A stretch of 64,000 nucleotides of DNA from Aromatoleum anaerobium (GTDB lineage: Bacteria; Pseudomonadota; Gammaproteobacteria; Burkholderiales; Rhodocyclaceae). Below, piece by piece: positions 29,501-38,873 of the stretch; positions within the stretch are counted from its first letter, which is position 1; the number at the start of each line of letters is the position of its first letter. The notes under the pieces are model-generated. The model had not been told where the DNA came from. It saw only the letters and a program-made list of their open reading frames with translations, and did not search any database. The stretch spans positions 1 to 64,000 of the forward strand of contig NZ_WTVG02000033.1 of NCBI RefSeq assembly GCF_012910705.2, read 5' to 3'. A program made the position numbers and the translations under genes.

Positions 29501-31372
29501 CCGGATGGTTTCGGGGCGGGTCCGCCAGTCTGCGCTAACCAGCCGTACGCCGGTCAGCGGGGGCGCTTCGGCCGCGCGCCGGGCCGTGCGGCAGATCACC
29601 TCGACATCGTGGAGCGTTGCCGGCCGTTCGAGTTCGAGGTGGGCGGCCAGTTGCCCGGCCGACTCCGACATGCGGGACACCAGCGTGACGGCGTGCTTTA
29701 GCTCCTCCGTGACCCGCGCCTGCTCGACGGGCGAGAACGTCGTGCACGCGGTACCGTAGAACGTATTGAGCGACGGCCGGCCGTTTTCCCGCAGGTGACG
29801 CGCCAGCTCCGCGACTTTCTCGCGCGCTTGGGTCTGGTCCCGCTGGGACCAGGACTTCATGGTCTCGAAGGACCATGCCGGCAAGCCCTCATTTTTGCGC
29901 TTGATGCGCAAATAATGGCCCAGCGCGGTGATGAAGGGGACGGCGCTCGTGCCGATGGCCGTATTGACTGCCTCGCAATACGCATTCAGCTCGTCGCGCA
30001 CGTCCTTGAGTGCCGCCAGATCGTCCGCGCCATCGGCCGCGAGCGGGCGACCTTGCTGCAACGTGCGTTCGAGTTCCCGAATCACCGATTGCTTGGTCGC
30101 CTTGTGACTATGCAATTCCAGGACCGCGTCGCCCAGGTGACATTCGTCGAGGCGGCGCTTGACCACTTCGAGCGCCGCCATCTTCTCGGCAACGAAAAGC
30201 ACTTTTTTGCCGCCGCCCAACAGCTCCGCGATGATGTTTGTGATGGTCTGGGATTTCCCCGTGCCCGGCGGTCCCTGGATCACCAGGTTGCGGCCTTCCC
30301 GCGCCTCGAGGATCGCCATTGTCTGGCTGCTGTCGGCGTCACGCACGAAGCGCACTTCGCCCGGCTCGATGATCGTATCAAGGCGAGTGTCGTCGGTGAC
30401 GAAAGCCGTCTCGTTCGAAAAGCCTTCGCCCAGCAGGCGCCCAAGAACCGGATGTTCGCTGGGGCGCTTGTCCTCGGGCCAGATTGCCTCGTCGAGGTCG
30501 TTGAACATGAGGAATTTGCCGAACGAGAAAAACCCGAGGTGGATCTCGTCCGGCACCACTTTCCAGCGCGGCTGCTTCGAAACGCACCCGGAAACGGCCT
30601 CGTAGAACGAGTCTGTGCCCGGCATCTCGGATGCGTCGGCGTTCGCATCGGCAATGTATCGCGGCAGATCGAGCGCAAAATCCGTTTTCAGCTTCGCCGC
30701 AAGCGACAGGTTCTGAACCAGGTCATCCTCGCTGTAGCGCAGCCGGAAGATATCCCGGGTGCCGGTGCGGGACAGCTCGACGGGCACGAGCAGCAGCGGT
30801 GCCTTGCGAAGCTTGTCGGAAGATTCGGCTTCGTACCAGTGCAGGAAACCCAGGGCGAGAAAAAGGATGTTTACCCCTTGCTCCTGGATGAAGGTCTGCG
30901 CTTCGGTGTGAATTTTCAGCAGGCTGAGGAATAGCCGTTCCTCGGGGAGAGCCGTCTGCAGCTTGGTATCCGTGTGCTGTTTGGCAATACCGCCGGCGGC
31001 GGCGTCCTCCTCATCGAGCCAGTCGAAGTCGCCGAGTTCTTCGACGAGGGCAATTGTCGCCGCGTCTTGGGCGGGGGCGCCGACTTCGTTGCGGTCTTCA
31101 CGCGGTCCCCCAGCCATGTCCTGAGCGGAGTCTGTCCTGGCGATGCCATTCCCGGCCTCTTTCCCGCCCTTCGTCCCTTTCTCGGGTGCGGGCACGAACG
31201 TCATGGCCTTGTTCTGCCGGTACACGAGCTGGAGGATCTGCTCGGAGCGTTCACCGACGATCGCCAGGCTCTTGGGGCCGCTGCGAAAGTTGATCATCGT
31301 GTTGCGCAGCCCTATGTCGAGGAGGTCTTTTCGACTGCTGGCAAGCTTCTTTTTAATCTCTGCGTGCGACAT
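26552..31372 (-). CDS. DUF4011-helicase-nuclease-DUF3320 protein, probable stand-alone phage-defence gene (Hhe-like)
   Basis: A 1606-residue cytoplasmic protein. Domains in order: DUF4011-like N-terminus (about 1-300, with LGFLHWYE and LLLVPVELSR); superfamily-1 (DNA2/NAM7/UPF1-like) helicase with P-loop GPPGTGKS (Lys373), Walker B DEAS at 996-999, VGDTRQMPPTDFF, WHYRSRHESLI, and LNVLISRAK; a Vsr/MTES_1575-type PD-(D/E)XK nuclease (about 1290-1390) with FID (Asp1318) and ECDG (Glu1335, Asp1337); and DUF3320 (about 1440-1510). All motifs are intact. I recall this DUF4011-helicase-Vsr order being reported as a single-gene antiphage system. The ATG at 31372 is preceded by GGTAA and a candidate promoter, after the tRNA-Asn terminator. 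No partner gene is visible. Confidence 0.88.
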   Translation of the reverse strand: MSHAEIKKKLASSRKDLLDIGLRNTMINFRSGPKSLAIVGERSEQILQLVYRQNKAMTFVPAPEKGTKGGKEAGNGIARTDSAQDMAGGPREDRNEVGAPAQDAATIALVEELGDFDWLDEEDAAAGGIAKQHTDTKLQTALPEERLFLSLLKIHTEAQTFIQEQGVNILFLALGFLHWYEAESSDKLRKAPLLLVPVELSRTGTRDIFRLRYSEDDLVQNLSLAAKLKTDFALDLPRYIADANADASEMPGTDSFYEAVSGCVSKQPRWKVVPDEIHLGFFSFGKFLMFNDLDEAIWPEDKRPSEHPVLGRLLGEGFSNETAFVTDDTRLDTIIEPGEVRFVRDADSSQTMAILEAREGRNLVIQGPPGTGKSQTITNIIAELLGGGKKVLFVAEKMAALEVVKRRLDECHLGDAVLELHSHKATKQSVIRELERTLQQGRPLAADGADDLAALKDVRDELNAYCEAVNTAIGTSAVPFITALGHYLRIKRKNEGLPAWSFETMKSWSQRDQTQAREKVAELARHLRENGRPSLNTFYGTACTTFSPVEQARVTEELKHAVTLVSRMSESAGQLAAHLELERPATLHDVEVICRTARRAAEAPPLTGVRLVSADWRTRPETIRALIAAGRAMASARSAHDDMLIEQAWEQDLLTERQHLAELGEKWWRVFSGAYRRARARLQGLCKKPLPKDNASTLALVDGILGYQLSKRTYDEHLALGEALFGTQWMGERSDWEALGRASEWVIALHGDVGKGQLPAGIVAFLAGHPDAGRPGTSIAAIHTAVGDLRARVTTIVDLLGFARNRPASTLLDSPFVELREQLSTWLDAMPAIYEMIRFNDLRDELAALGLPEVAQAAAGWERDADDLVHAFDYSWYAGLVAQAYGASPALARFDRVKQAHLIDRFRHLDQQSLGHTQASLAKQIWETQPRLSDPGEMAVVRNEANKKRRLMPIRQLMEQAGRAVQAIKPVFMMSPMSIASFLPPGKVEFDVVIFDEASQVKAVDAFGALLRGRQAIVVGDTRQMPPTDFFGRDVEFDEEDNVTADIESVLSLFRARGAQERYLSWHYRSRHESLIAVSNVEFYERKLTIFPSSGTNALATGLEMVCLPHALYDRGRTRTNRDEACAVAKAVMEHATTHPGLSLGVVAFSVAQRDLIQVELELLRRKSPGPERFFTEAHPTEPFFVKNLENVQGDERDRIFISIGYGRNESGRIAKEFGPLNREGGERRLNVLISRAKMGMTVFSNFRGEELDIDETASHGVRALKHFLKYAETRVLDIPRETGRAPDSPFELEVMTALQARGYRIEPQVGTAGYFIDMAVKDPELPGRYVLAIECDGAAYHSSRSARDRDRLRQGVLEGLGWTFHRIWSTDWFRDPGRELDRAIAAIEAARALRKAARAVQPAVKPVNAPLIERAQPDAETISPAAATYRKAALPRWTGAEAIHEVAVPQLADLIQKVVAIEAPVHEAEVTRRLMEAFGVSRAGSRITQAVSRAVEHGVRSGLFNQAGAFIHTQPRGEVQARSRSAFAPAERRIEWVSPEELDVALLQAIQAGFSVDRDAAISSALEALGFGRASASIAGALGERLDALLATGRIRLVDDRYAVA

Positions 31373-31404
31373 TCACGTTACCTATTCAACGTCAGCCCGG
31401 GCAC

Positions 31405-31432
31405 AGGATACCGGACCCATAAAGCCGATCAA
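31405..31432 (-). promoter_or_regulatory. Candidate promoter of the helicase-nuclease gene
   Basis: On the minus strand TTGATC (31432-31427) and TATCCT (31410-31405) are separated by 16 bases and end about 32 bases before the ATG. It is downstream of the tRNA terminator, so the gene has its own promoter. Confidence 0.5.
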
Positions 31433-31532
31433 TGGTAAGCGAATACGGTCTCTTTCCGATGGCTGCCGAAGTCCCGACGAACCGAAGCTGCCGATCAAAG
31501 CGATGCGACCGGAAATGGACCAGAAAAAGAAA

Positions 31533-31558
31533 AAGGCCAACCTGTGAAGGCTGGCCTT
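31533..31558 (-). terminator. Intrinsic terminator of the tRNA-Asn genes
   Basis: On the minus strand a 10-bp stem with one G-T pair (31558-31549 with 31542-31533) and a 6-base loop is followed by a T-rich tract, read as an A-rich run on the plus strand at 31522-31534. It begins 15 bases after the end of the second-transcribed tRNA. Confidence 0.85.
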
Positions 31559-31573
31559 GAATCCTGCTTTTCC

Positions 31574-31649
31574 TGGCTCCCCGACCTGGGCTCGAACCAG
31601 GGACACACGGATTAACAGTCCGTTGCTCTACCGACTGAGCTATCGGGGA
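31574..31649 (-). tRNA. tRNA-Asn (GUU), second copy in transcription order
   Basis: A 76-base tRNA including an encoded CCA. The acceptor stem is TCCCCGA/TCGGGGA, the D-arm GCTC...GAGC, the anticodon loop CTGTTAA (anticodon GTT), and the T-arm CCTGG-TTCGAGC-CCAGG. Identical to the copy at 31689-31764. Confidence 0.97.
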
Positions 31650-31688
31650 TCGGTACGGTGTCCGGCGAGAACTTCGCCCGGACCAAAT

Positions 31689-31764
31689 TGGCTCCCCGAC
31701 CTGGGCTCGAACCAGGGACACACGGATTAACAGTCCGTTGCTCTACCGACTGAGCTATCGGGGA
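31689..31764 (-). tRNA. tRNA-Asn (GUU), first copy in transcription order
   Basis: A 76-base tRNA identical to its neighbour, including encoded CCA and anticodon GTT; the two are separated by 39 bases. A near-consensus promoter lies immediately upstream (31777-31805) and serves both. Confidence 0.97.
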
Positions 31765-31776
31765 ATTGAGCCGCGC

Positions 31777-31805
31777 AGTATAGATATCCGGCGCGGACCC
31801 GTCAA
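31777..31805 (-). promoter_or_regulatory. Strong sigma-70 promoter of the tRNA-Asn pair
   Basis: On the minus strand TTGACG (31805-31800), a 17-base spacer and TATACT (31782-31777) are followed by a GC-rich discriminator (GCGCGG), typical of stable-RNA promoters under stringent control. Confidence 0.8.
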
Positions 31806-31824
31806 TATTTGACCCAGATGATTT

Positions 31825-33030
31825 TCACGCCTTCGCGACGGATGCGATCGCCTTCGCGACGTAGCCGATATTGCGCGAGTTCAGCGCTGCGAGGCAGATC
31901 CGTCCCGTCGACACTGCGTAGATGCCGAACTCGCTCTTCAGCTGCTCGACCTGCGCGGCCGACAGGGCGGTGTAGGAGAACATGCCGCGCTGCTCGATGA
32001 CGAACGAGAAATCCTGGGCGACGCCGGCGGCTTTCAGGCTCTCGACCAGGCCGACGCGCATCGCCCGGATACGATCGCGCATGCCGGCGAGCTCGTCTTC
32101 CCACATCTGGCGCAGTTCAGGGGCGTTCAGCACTGCAGCGACGACTGCGCCGCCGTGGGTCGGCGGGTTCGAGTAGTTCGTGCGGATGACGCGCTTGACC
32201 TGCGACAGCACGCGAGCGGCTTCGTCCTTGTCCGCAGTGACGATCGACAGCGCGCCGACGCGCTCGCCGTACAGGGAGAACGACTTCGAGAACGAACTGG
32301 AGACGAAGAACTGCAGGCCGCTGGCGGAGAACAGGCGCACGGCAACTGCGTCCGGCTCGATGCCGTCGGCGAAGCCCTGGTAGGCCATGTCGAGGAAGGG
32401 CACGAGGCCGCGCGCGCGGCAGGCCTCGACCACTTCGCCCCACTGCGCTTCGGTGAGGTCGGCGCCGGTCGGGTTATGGCAGCACGCGTGCAGCACGACG
32501 ACGGAGCCGGCAGCCAGTTCACCGAGCTTCGCTTTCATGCCCGCGAAGTTCACGCCGCGCGTCGCCGGATCGTAGTACGGGTAGGTGTCGACCGCGAAAC
32601 CGGCGGACTCGAAGATCGCGCGGTGGTTTTCCCAACTCGGGTCGGAGATGTAGACGGTTGCGGCCGGGTTCAGCCGCTTCAGGTAGTCGCCGCCGACTTT
32701 CAGCGCGCCGGTGCCGCCGAGCGCCTGGATCGTCACTACCTGGCCGTTCGCGATCAGCGCGGAATCCTTGCCGAACAGCAGGTTCTGCACCGCGTTGTTG
32801 TAGGACGGAGCACCTTCGATCGGCTGGTAGCCGCGCGGCGGCATTGCCTCGAGGCGCGCTTTTTCGGCCGCCTTCACTGCGGCCAGCAGCGGAATCTTGC
32901 CGTTGTCGTCGTAATAGACGCCGACGCCGAGGTTGACCTTGTCGGTGCGGGTATCGGCGTTGAAGGCCTCGTTCAGGCCGAGAATCGGGTCACGGGGCGC
33001 CATCTCGACGGCGGCGAAGATCGAAGGCAT
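31825..33030 (-). CDS. Aromatic-amino-acid / aspartate aminotransferase
   Basis: A 401-residue fold-type I aminotransferase of the AspC/TyrB subgroup. The PLP lysine is Lys249 in [15 protein letters not shown], with NPTGADL and [11 protein letters not shown] blocks. It transfers the amino group between 2-oxoglutarate and aspartate or aromatic amino acids. GGAG lies 6 bases before the ATG at 33030; the longer frame to 33237 overlaps uvrB on the other strand and is rejected. The AspC versus TyrB choice cannot be made from sequence alone. Confidence 0.9.
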   Translation of the reverse strand: MPSIFAAVEMAPRDPILGLNEAFNADTRTDKVNLGVGVYYDDNGKIPLLAAVKAAEKARLEAMPPRGYQPIEGAPSYNNAVQNLLFGKDSALIANGQVVTIQALGGTGALKVGGDYLKRLNPAATVYISDPSWENHRAIFESAGFAVDTYPYYDPATRGVNFAGMKAKLGELAAGSVVVLHACCHNPTGADLTEAQWGEVVEACRARGLVPFLDMAYQGFADGIEPDAVAVRLFSASGLQFFVSSSFSKSFSLYGERVGALSIVTADKDEAARVLSQVKRVIRTNYSNPPTHGGAVVAAVLNAPELRQMWEDELAGMRDRIRAMRVGLVESLKAAGVAQDFSFVIEQRGMFSYTALSAAQVEQLKSEFGIYAVSTGRICLAALNSRNIGYVAKAIASVAKA

Positions 33031-33202
33031 AAACAACTCCAGGTTGGGCGGGCGCGCGGTCCGGCCCGAAACCTCCTCTCGAGGTTCGGGTCCATGCTGC
33101 CGTGCTTTGAGCCGCGTTTTGGGAAATAATGGGCTTCTTGCCGTGGCCATTCCGTTCTGGACGGCAACCCGGCAAGCGCCTGAAACAGCCGGAAATTTTA
33201 GC

Positions 33203-35260
33203 ATGACGAGTTCGACCGACAGCGCTCCGGTGATCACTTTCGCGGGCAGTCCGTTCCGCCTTCACCAGCCATTCCCGCCCGCCGGCGACCAGCCCGCGGC
33301 GATCGACCTGCTTACCGAAGGGATCGCCGACGGACTGATGTACCAGACCCTGCTCGGCGTGACCGGCTCGGGCAAGACCTACACGATGGCGAACGTCATC
33401 GCCCGCTGCGGCAGGCCGGCGCTCGTGCTTGCGCCGAACAAGACGCTCGCGGCGCAGCTCTACGCGGAGTTCCGCGAATTCTTCCCCGAAAACGCCGTCG
33501 AGTATTTCGTCTCGTACTACGACTATTACCAGCCCGAAGCCTACGTGCCGTCGCGCGATCTCTTCATCGAGAAGGACTCCAGCATCAACGAGCACATCGA
33601 GCAGATGCGCCTGTCGGCGACGAAGAGCCTGATGGAGCGGCGCGACGTCGTCATCGTCGCGACCGTGTCGTGCATCTACGGCATCGGCGACCCGGTCGAC
33701 TACCACGCGATGATCCTGCACCTGCGCGAAGGCGAGCGCATCGCGCACCGCGACCTCGTGCAGCGTCTCGTCGCGATGCAGTACACGCGTTCGGACATCG
33801 ATTTTCGCCGCGGCACTTTCCGCGTGCGTGGCGACGTCATCGACGTTTTTCCGGCCGAAAACGCCGAACTTGCGGTGCGCATCGAGCTGTTCGACGACGA
33901 AGTCGAACATCTGACGCTGTTCGATCCGCTCACCGGGCACCTGAAGCAGAAGCTCGTGCGCTTCACGGTGTATCCGTCCAGCCACTACGTGACGCCGCGC
34001 GCGACGGTGCTCAAAGCGATCGAGGCGATCAAGGACGAACTGCGGGACCGGTCGGCGTATTTCCAGACGTCGGGCAAGCTCGTTGAGGCGCAGCGCATCG
34101 AGCAGCGCACCCGCTTTGATCTCGAAATGCTCAACGAGATGGGCTTCTGCAAGGGCATCGAGAACTACTCGCGCCACCTCTCGGGACGCGGGCCGGGCGA
34201 GCCGCCGCCGACGCTGATCGACTATCTGCCGCCGGATGCGCTGCTGTTCGTCGACGAGTCGCACGTGTCGATTCCGCAGGTCGGCGGCATGTACAAGGGG
34301 GACCGCTCGCGCAAGGAAAACCTCGTCGGCTACGGTTTTCGGCTGCCGTCCGCGCTCGACAACCGCCCGCTGAAATTCGAGGAATTCGAGCGCTTGATGC
34401 CGCAGACGATTTTCGTTTCGGCGACGCCTTCGACCTATGAAGCCGAACACCAGGGGCAGGTGGTCGAGCAGGTCGTGCGCCCGACCGGGCTGATCGACCC
34501 GGCGATCGACGTCCGGCCGGCCACCACGCAGGTCGACGACCTGCTGTCCGAAGCGAAGCGCCGCATCGCCGCCGGCGAGCGCGTGCTGGTCACGACGCTG
34601 ACCAAGCGCATGGCGGAGGATCTGACCGACTATCTGGCCGAGAACGGGATTCGCGTCCGCTACCTGCACTCCGACATCGACACGGTCGAGCGCGTCGAGA
34701 TCATCCGCGATCTGCGCCTCGGAAAGTTCGACGTGCTCGTCGGCATCAACCTGCTGCGCGAGGGCCTCGACATCCCCGAAGTGTCGCTGGTCGCGATCCT
34801 CGATGCCGACAAGGAAGGCTTCCTGCGCTCGGAGCGCTCGCTGATCCAGACGATCGGGCGCGCCGCCCGGCACATCAACGGCCGTGCCATCCTCTACGCC
34901 GATGTCGTGACCCGGTCGATGCGTGCGGCAATCGACGAGACCGAACGACGACGGGCCAAGCAGGTCGCCTTCAACCAGGCAAACGGCATCGTGCCGAAGA
35001 CAGTGAGCAAGCGGATCAAGGACATCATCGACGGCGTCTACGGAGGTGACGAGGAGCGCGAGGGGCGAACCGCGGCCGAATCGCCGCCCGAGTACTTTTC
35101 GATGGACGAGAAGACCGTGGCAAAATCGATCCGCAAGCTGGAAAAAGAAATGCAGGAGCATGCCCGCAACCTGGAGTTCGAGAAGGCGGCCGCCGCACGG
35201 GATGAGCTGTTCCGGCTGCGGCAGCGGGCGTTCGGCGCCGACCAGCATGGCACCTCATGA
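33203..35260 (+). CDS. uvrB: Excinuclease ABC subunit B
   Basis: A 685-residue nucleotide-excision-repair helicase. It shows the P-loop [10 protein letters not shown], the beta-hairpin region [16 protein letters not shown], the DESHVSIPQ Walker [10 protein letters not shown], the motif VI region QTIGRAARH and a C-terminal UVR domain ([17 protein letters not shown]). The start at 33203 follows GGAA; upstream in-frame sequence belongs to the opposite-strand aminotransferase region. Its stop lies next to the phosphatase ribosome site. Confidence 0.97.
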   Translation: MTSSTDSAPVITFAGSPFRLHQPFPPAGDQPAAIDLLTEGIADGLMYQTLLGVTGSGKTYTMANVIARCGRPALVLAPNKTLAAQLYAEFREFFPENAVEYFVSYYDYYQPEAYVPSRDLFIEKDSSINEHIEQMRLSATKSLMERRDVVIVATVSCIYGIGDPVDYHAMILHLREGERIAHRDLVQRLVAMQYTRSDIDFRRGTFRVRGDVIDVFPAENAELAVRIELFDDEVEHLTLFDPLTGHLKQKLVRFTVYPSSHYVTPRATVLKAIEAIKDELRDRSAYFQTSGKLVEAQRIEQRTRFDLEMLNEMGFCKGIENYSRHLSGRGPGEPPPTLIDYLPPDALLFVDESHVSIPQVGGMYKGDRSRKENLVGYGFRLPSALDNRPLKFEEFERLMPQTIFVSATPSTYEAEHQGQVVEQVVRPTGLIDPAIDVRPATTQVDDLLSEAKRRIAAGERVLVTTLTKRMAEDLTDYLAENGIRVRYLHSDIDTVERVEIIRDLRLGKFDVLVGINLLREGLDIPEVSLVAILDADKEGFLRSERSLIQTIGRAARHINGRAILYADVVTRSMRAAIDETERRRAKQVAFNQANGIVPKTVSKRIKDIIDGVYGGDEEREGRTAAESPPEYFSMDEKTVAKSIRKLEKEMQEHARNLEFEKAAAARDELFRLRQRAFGADQHGTS

Positions 35261-35271
35261 AGGAGGAAAGA

Positions 35272-35739
35272 TTGACCAAGATCCTGTTTGTCTGCACGGG
35301 CAATATCTGCCGCTCGCCGACCGCCGAAGGCATAGCCCGTCACCGGATCGAAGCGGCCGGACTGTCCGCGGCGATCATGGTGGATTCGGCCGGAACCTAC
35401 GGCGCCCACGTCGGGGAGCTTCCCGACCCGCGCGCCCGAAAAGCCGCAGAAAAGCGGGGCTACGATCTTTCCACGCTGCGTGCGCGAAAACTGGAGACGG
35501 CCGATTTCCAGAATTTCGATCTGCTTCTGGCAATGGATGCGGGCCATCTCGAGATCATGCGTGGCACCTGCCCGGAAGTTTATCGGCCGAAACTGCAACT
35601 GTTCATGAACTACGCCCGCAGGCACCCGCTGAGCGAGGTGCCGGATCCCTACTTCGGCGGCGAGAACGGTTTCGAGGTGGTGCTGGATTACTGCGAGGAT
35701 GCCGTCGAAGGTCTGCTCGAGGAGATCATCGGGCGTTGA
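35272..35739 (+). CDS. Low-molecular-weight protein-tyrosine phosphatase
   Basis: A 155-residue cytoplasmic phosphatase. The P-loop CTGNICRS places Cys8 and Arg14 in the CX5R signature, and DPYFGG near the C-terminus supplies the general-acid aspartate. I chose the TTG at 35272 because a perfect AAGGAGG (35260-35266) lies 5 bases upstream and the protein then starts MTKILFVCTG, as in the family. An ATG at 35257 overlapping the uvrB stop would add five residues (MKEER) but has no ribosome site of its own. Such phosphatases often regulate exopolysaccharide tyrosine kinases; none is nearby. Confidence 0.9.
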   Translation: MTKILFVCTGNICRSPTAEGIARHRIEAAGLSAAIMVDSAGTYGAHVGELPDPRARKAAEKRGYDLSTLRARKLETADFQNFDLLLAMDAGHLEIMRGTCPEVYRPKLQLFMNYARRHPLSEVPDPYFGGENGFEVVLDYCEDAVEGLLEEIIGR

Positions 35740-35804
35740 GGTGAACAAGAGCCCGCCCGCCGCTTCCGGCACGGCGGCAGGATGCCAGGACTGCAGCGCG
35801 AAAA

Positions 35805-35834
35805 AATGGGGCCCTCCACGAGGAGGGCCCCATT
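35805..35834 (-). terminator. Intrinsic terminator of rne
   Basis: A perfect 13-bp stem (35805-35817 with 35822-35834) and 4-base loop. On the minus strand it is followed by TTTTTT (plus-strand A-run at 35801-35806), 21 bases after the rne stop. It also ends any transcript arriving from the phosphatase gene. Confidence 0.9.
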
Positions 35835-35855
35835 CGCGCCAAGACGCCGCAAGGC

Positions 35856-38800
35856 TTATTTGGAGTGGGTTTCGACCTGCTGCAGCGGTTCGTTGACGAT
35901 GACCGGCGCCGGACGCGGACGGCGTCCCAGCGGCGGGGCAGGAGTCTCGTCCGCCGTACTCGCCAGTTCCTGCACCTTGTCGCGGCTGGTCTCGATCATC
36001 ACGAGGCCGCTTTCGGCCAGGTTCACCCCCAGGTCGATCGGAGCGGAGGGCGCCCGGGACTCAGCGGTCCTGACTTCGGCTTCGGGCATGGCGACTTCGG
36101 TTTCCGGCGCGACATTTTGCGCGGGAGCCGCAGCGGGTGCCTGCTCGGCCTCGGCCTCCGCCAATTCCTCGCGCGCGGATGCCTGTACCGGTTCGCGGCC
36201 TGCAGGGGCAAAAGGCTCCATGAGGCCGGCCTGCAGCGATTCGCGCGCACGCTCGGCAGCTTCGATCGCTGCTTCCGGTGCAATTTTCGCTTCGAGTGCC
36301 GGTTCAATCGCAGCTTCTCTTTCGGCCACAGGTTGCGCAGCGGCTTCGAGCTTCACCGGCGCCAGCGCCGGCTCGGCTTCCGCGGGCGATTCAGCCTCGA
36401 TATTGGCTGCCGGATGCAGAGAGACAGGCAACGGTGCGGCTTCGGCTGTGACAGCGACGGGTTCCGGCGAGGTAGCGGCGACAGGCAGCGGGGCGGCAGC
36501 TTCCGCGGCAGCGACGGACAACTCGGCCGGGGCCTCGGCAACCGCCTCGGCACTGACGGCTTGTGTCGTTTCCGGTGCTGTTTCGATGCTCGGCATAGCC
36601 GCTTCGGCCGAGCTATCCGCGGTTTCGTCGCCCGATGCGGCAACTTCTGTCTGCTGTTCGGTTCCGCGCCGGTCACGGCGGCCGCGGCTGCGGCGACGAC
36701 GCTTCTCGGCAGCGCCCTCTTCGGCGGCGGGAACGATTGCTCCGGCCTCCATCGGCGCGACCGGGGCGGCGGCGATTGCGACGGTACTGACCGGCAATTC
36801 CACGACGTTGTCTACTACGGCCTCACCCTGCTTCGGCTGACTGCGCGGGCCACGGCCCTGGCGCGTACGGCCGCCGTTGTCACGCTCCGGACGTGCCGGC
36901 CTGTCGCCGCGCTCGACGACCGCCTCGGGTCGTTCTGTACGCTCGGGCCGTTCGGGTCGCTCCGCGCGTTCGCTGCGCATCGACCCTCTTGCAGCCTGGG
37001 CGGCCAATGTCGAGTCGTCACGCTCACCCCGTTCGGTGCGTTGCTGGCCATCGCGACGGTTGCGATTGTTGCCGCGGCGAGTATCGCTGCGCTCGACCCG
37101 CGGGCGGGGCTCCTGCTTCTGGGCAACCTCCGCAACCCTCTGCGGCGTCACGGCCGGCTTCTCGCTGCGCAGCCAGCCGAACAGGCGCTGGAACAGTCCG
37201 GCGGGCTTCGCCACGGGGGTGGGCGCCGCCACCGGTTCGGGTTTCGGTTCGACGATCGGGGCGGGCTGGGCCGGCGAGATTCCCTTCACCACGGCTTCCG
37301 CGCGCGGCGGCTTGTTGTCGTCCTTCGACGGCAGCCGCAGATCGACTTCCGCAGGTTTGCCGACCATCTGGTAGCTCGCCAGCGCGACCTCTTCCTGGTT
37401 CAGCTGGTCATGGCGCAGACGAATGATTTCGTGGTGCGGCGTCTCCAGGTGGCGGTTCGGGATGATGATCAGCTGGATCTTGTGGCGGACCTCGATATGC
37501 GCGATGTCCACGCGCTTCTCGTTGAGCAGGAAGGTCGCGACGTCGACCGGAACCTGCAGATGCACGGCGCCGGTGTTTTCCTTCATCGCCTCCTCTTCGA
37601 GGATGCGCAGGATGTGCAGCGCCGACGATTCGGTGCTGCGGATGTGGCCCGTGCCGTTGCACCGCGGGCACGGGATATAGCTGGTTTCGGCGAGCGCCGG
37701 GCGCAGGCGCTGGCGCGACAGTTCGAGCAGGCCGAAGCGGCTGATCTTGCCCGTCTGGACGCGCGCACGATCATGCCGCAGCGCGTCCCGCAGCAGGCCT
37801 TCGACTTCGCGCTGGTTCTTTTGCGACTCCATGTCGATGAAGTCGATGACGATCAGGCCGCCGAGGTCGCGCAAACGCAGCTGGCGCGCGATTTCCTCGG
37901 CCGCTTCGAGGTTGGTGCGAAACGCGGTTTCCTCGATGTCCGCACCCTTCGTCGAGCGCCCGGAGTTCACGTCGATCGACACCAGCGCCTCGGTGTGGTC
38001 GATGACGACTGCCCCGCCGCTCGGCAGGGTGACCTGACGCGAGTACGCGGATTCGATCTGGTGCTCGATCTGGAAGCGCGAGAACAGCGGCACGTCGTCG
38101 CTGTAGCGCTTGACGCGGTTGACGTTCGCCGGCATCACGTGTGACATGAACTGCCGCGCCTGTTCATACACGTCGTCGGTGTCGATCAGGATTTCGCCGA
38201 TCTCGGGCTGGAAATAATCGCGGATCGCACGGATCACGAGGCTGCCTTCCTGGTAGATCAGGAAAGCGCCGGACTGCGACTGCGCTGCGCCATCGATTGC
38301 GCGCCACAGTTGCAGCAGGTAGTTCAGGTCCCACTGCAGCTCTTCGGCGTTGCGGCCGATTGCGGCGGTGCGCGCGATCAGGCTCATGCCGGACGGAATT
38401 TCGAGCTGATCCATGACGTCGCGCAGCTCGGTGCGTTCGTCACCCTCGACGCGGCGCGACACGCCGCCGCCGCGCGGGTTGTTCGGCATCAGGACAAGGT
38501 AACGGCCCGCCAGCGAAATGTAGGTGGTGAGCGCCGCGCCCTTGTTCCCTCGTTCGTCCTTTTCGACCTGGACGATGAGTTCCTGACCTTCCTTCAGCGC
38601 GTCCTGGATGCGGACCTTGCCGACATCGGCGCCGGTGGCGAAATAGGTGCGGGAAATTTCCTTGAACGGCAGAAATCCGTGTCGCTCGCCGCCGTAATCG
38701 ACGAATGCGGCTTCAAGACTCGGTTCGATGCGGGTGATGACGGCCTTGTAGATGTTGCTCTTGCGTTGTTCCTTGGCGGCCGATTCGATATCGAGGTCGA

Positions 38801-38873
38801 TCAGTTTCTGACCGTCCACGATCGCGACGCGCAATTCCTCGGCCTGCGTCGCGTTGAAAAGCATGCGCTTCAT
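35856..38873 (-). CDS. rne: Ribonuclease E
   Basis: A 1005-residue endoribonuclease that initiates mRNA decay and processes rRNA and tRNA. The S1 domain is near residues 35-120. The catalytic metal ligands are Asp301 (SIDVNSGR) and Asp344 (VIDFIDME), 43 apart as in E. coli (303/346); Cys402 and Cys405 (CPRCNGTG) form the zinc link. The C-terminal half (from about 510) is low-complexity: an Arg-rich block ([14 protein letters not shown] and [12 protein letters not shown]) for RNA binding, then a long Ala/Glu/Pro-rich stretch with a short conserved end ([22 protein letters not shown]). A long leader upstream suggests autoregulation. Confidence 0.96.
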   Translation of the reverse strand: MKRMLFNATQAEELRVAIVDGQKLIDLDIESAAKEQRKSNIYKAVITRIEPSLEAAFVDYGGERHGFLPFKEISRTYFATGADVGKVRIQDALKEGQELIVQVEKDERGNKGAALTTYISLAGRYLVLMPNNPRGGGVSRRVEGDERTELRDVMDQLEIPSGMSLIARTAAIGRNAEELQWDLNYLLQLWRAIDGAAQSQSGAFLIYQEGSLVIRAIRDYFQPEIGEILIDTDDVYEQARQFMSHVMPANVNRVKRYSDDVPLFSRFQIEHQIESAYSRQVTLPSGGAVVIDHTEALVSIDVNSGRSTKGADIEETAFRTNLEAAEEIARQLRLRDLGGLIVIDFIDMESQKNQREVEGLLRDALRHDRARVQTGKISRFGLLELSRQRLRPALAETSYIPCPRCNGTGHIRSTESSALHILRILEEEAMKENTGAVHLQVPVDVATFLLNEKRVDIAHIEVRHKIQLIIIPNRHLETPHHEIIRLRHDQLNQEEVALASYQMVGKPAEVDLRLPSKDDNKPPRAEAVVKGISPAQPAPIVEPKPEPVAAPTPVAKPAGLFQRLFGWLRSEKPAVTPQRVAEVAQKQEPRPRVERSDTRRGNNRNRRDGQQRTERGERDDSTLAAQAARGSMRSERAERPERPERTERPEAVVERGDRPARPERDNGGRTRQGRGPRSQPKQGEAVVDNVVELPVSTVAIAAAPVAPMEAGAIVPAAEEGAAEKRRRRSRGRRDRRGTEQQTEVAASGDETADSSAEAAMPSIETAPETTQAVSAEAVAEAPAELSVAAAEAAAPLPVAATSPEPVAVTAEAAPLPVSLHPAANIEAESPAEAEPALAPVKLEAAAQPVAEREAAIEPALEAKIAPEAAIEAAERARESLQAGLMEPFAPAGREPVQASAREELAEAEAEQAPAAAPAQNVAPETEVAMPEAEVRTAESRAPSAPIDLGVNLAESGLVMIETSRDKVQELASTADETPAPPLGRRPRPAPVIVNEPLQQVETHSK

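Noticed and set aside
26972-29701. 909-codon plus-strand frame opposite the helicase-nuclease gene
   Set aside because: Antisense shadow; the minus strand carries all helicase and nuclease motifs.
26483-31573. Attachment-site repeats bounding a mobile island at tRNA-Asn
   Set aside because: No copy of the tRNA 3' end was found near 26483-26551 and no integrase or transposase is present.
32990-35248. 752-codon minus-strand frame opposite uvrB
   Set aside because: Antisense shadow of a highly conserved gene.
35865-38144. 759-codon plus-strand frame opposite rne
   Set aside because: Antisense shadow; rne catalytic residues and terminator fix the true strand.
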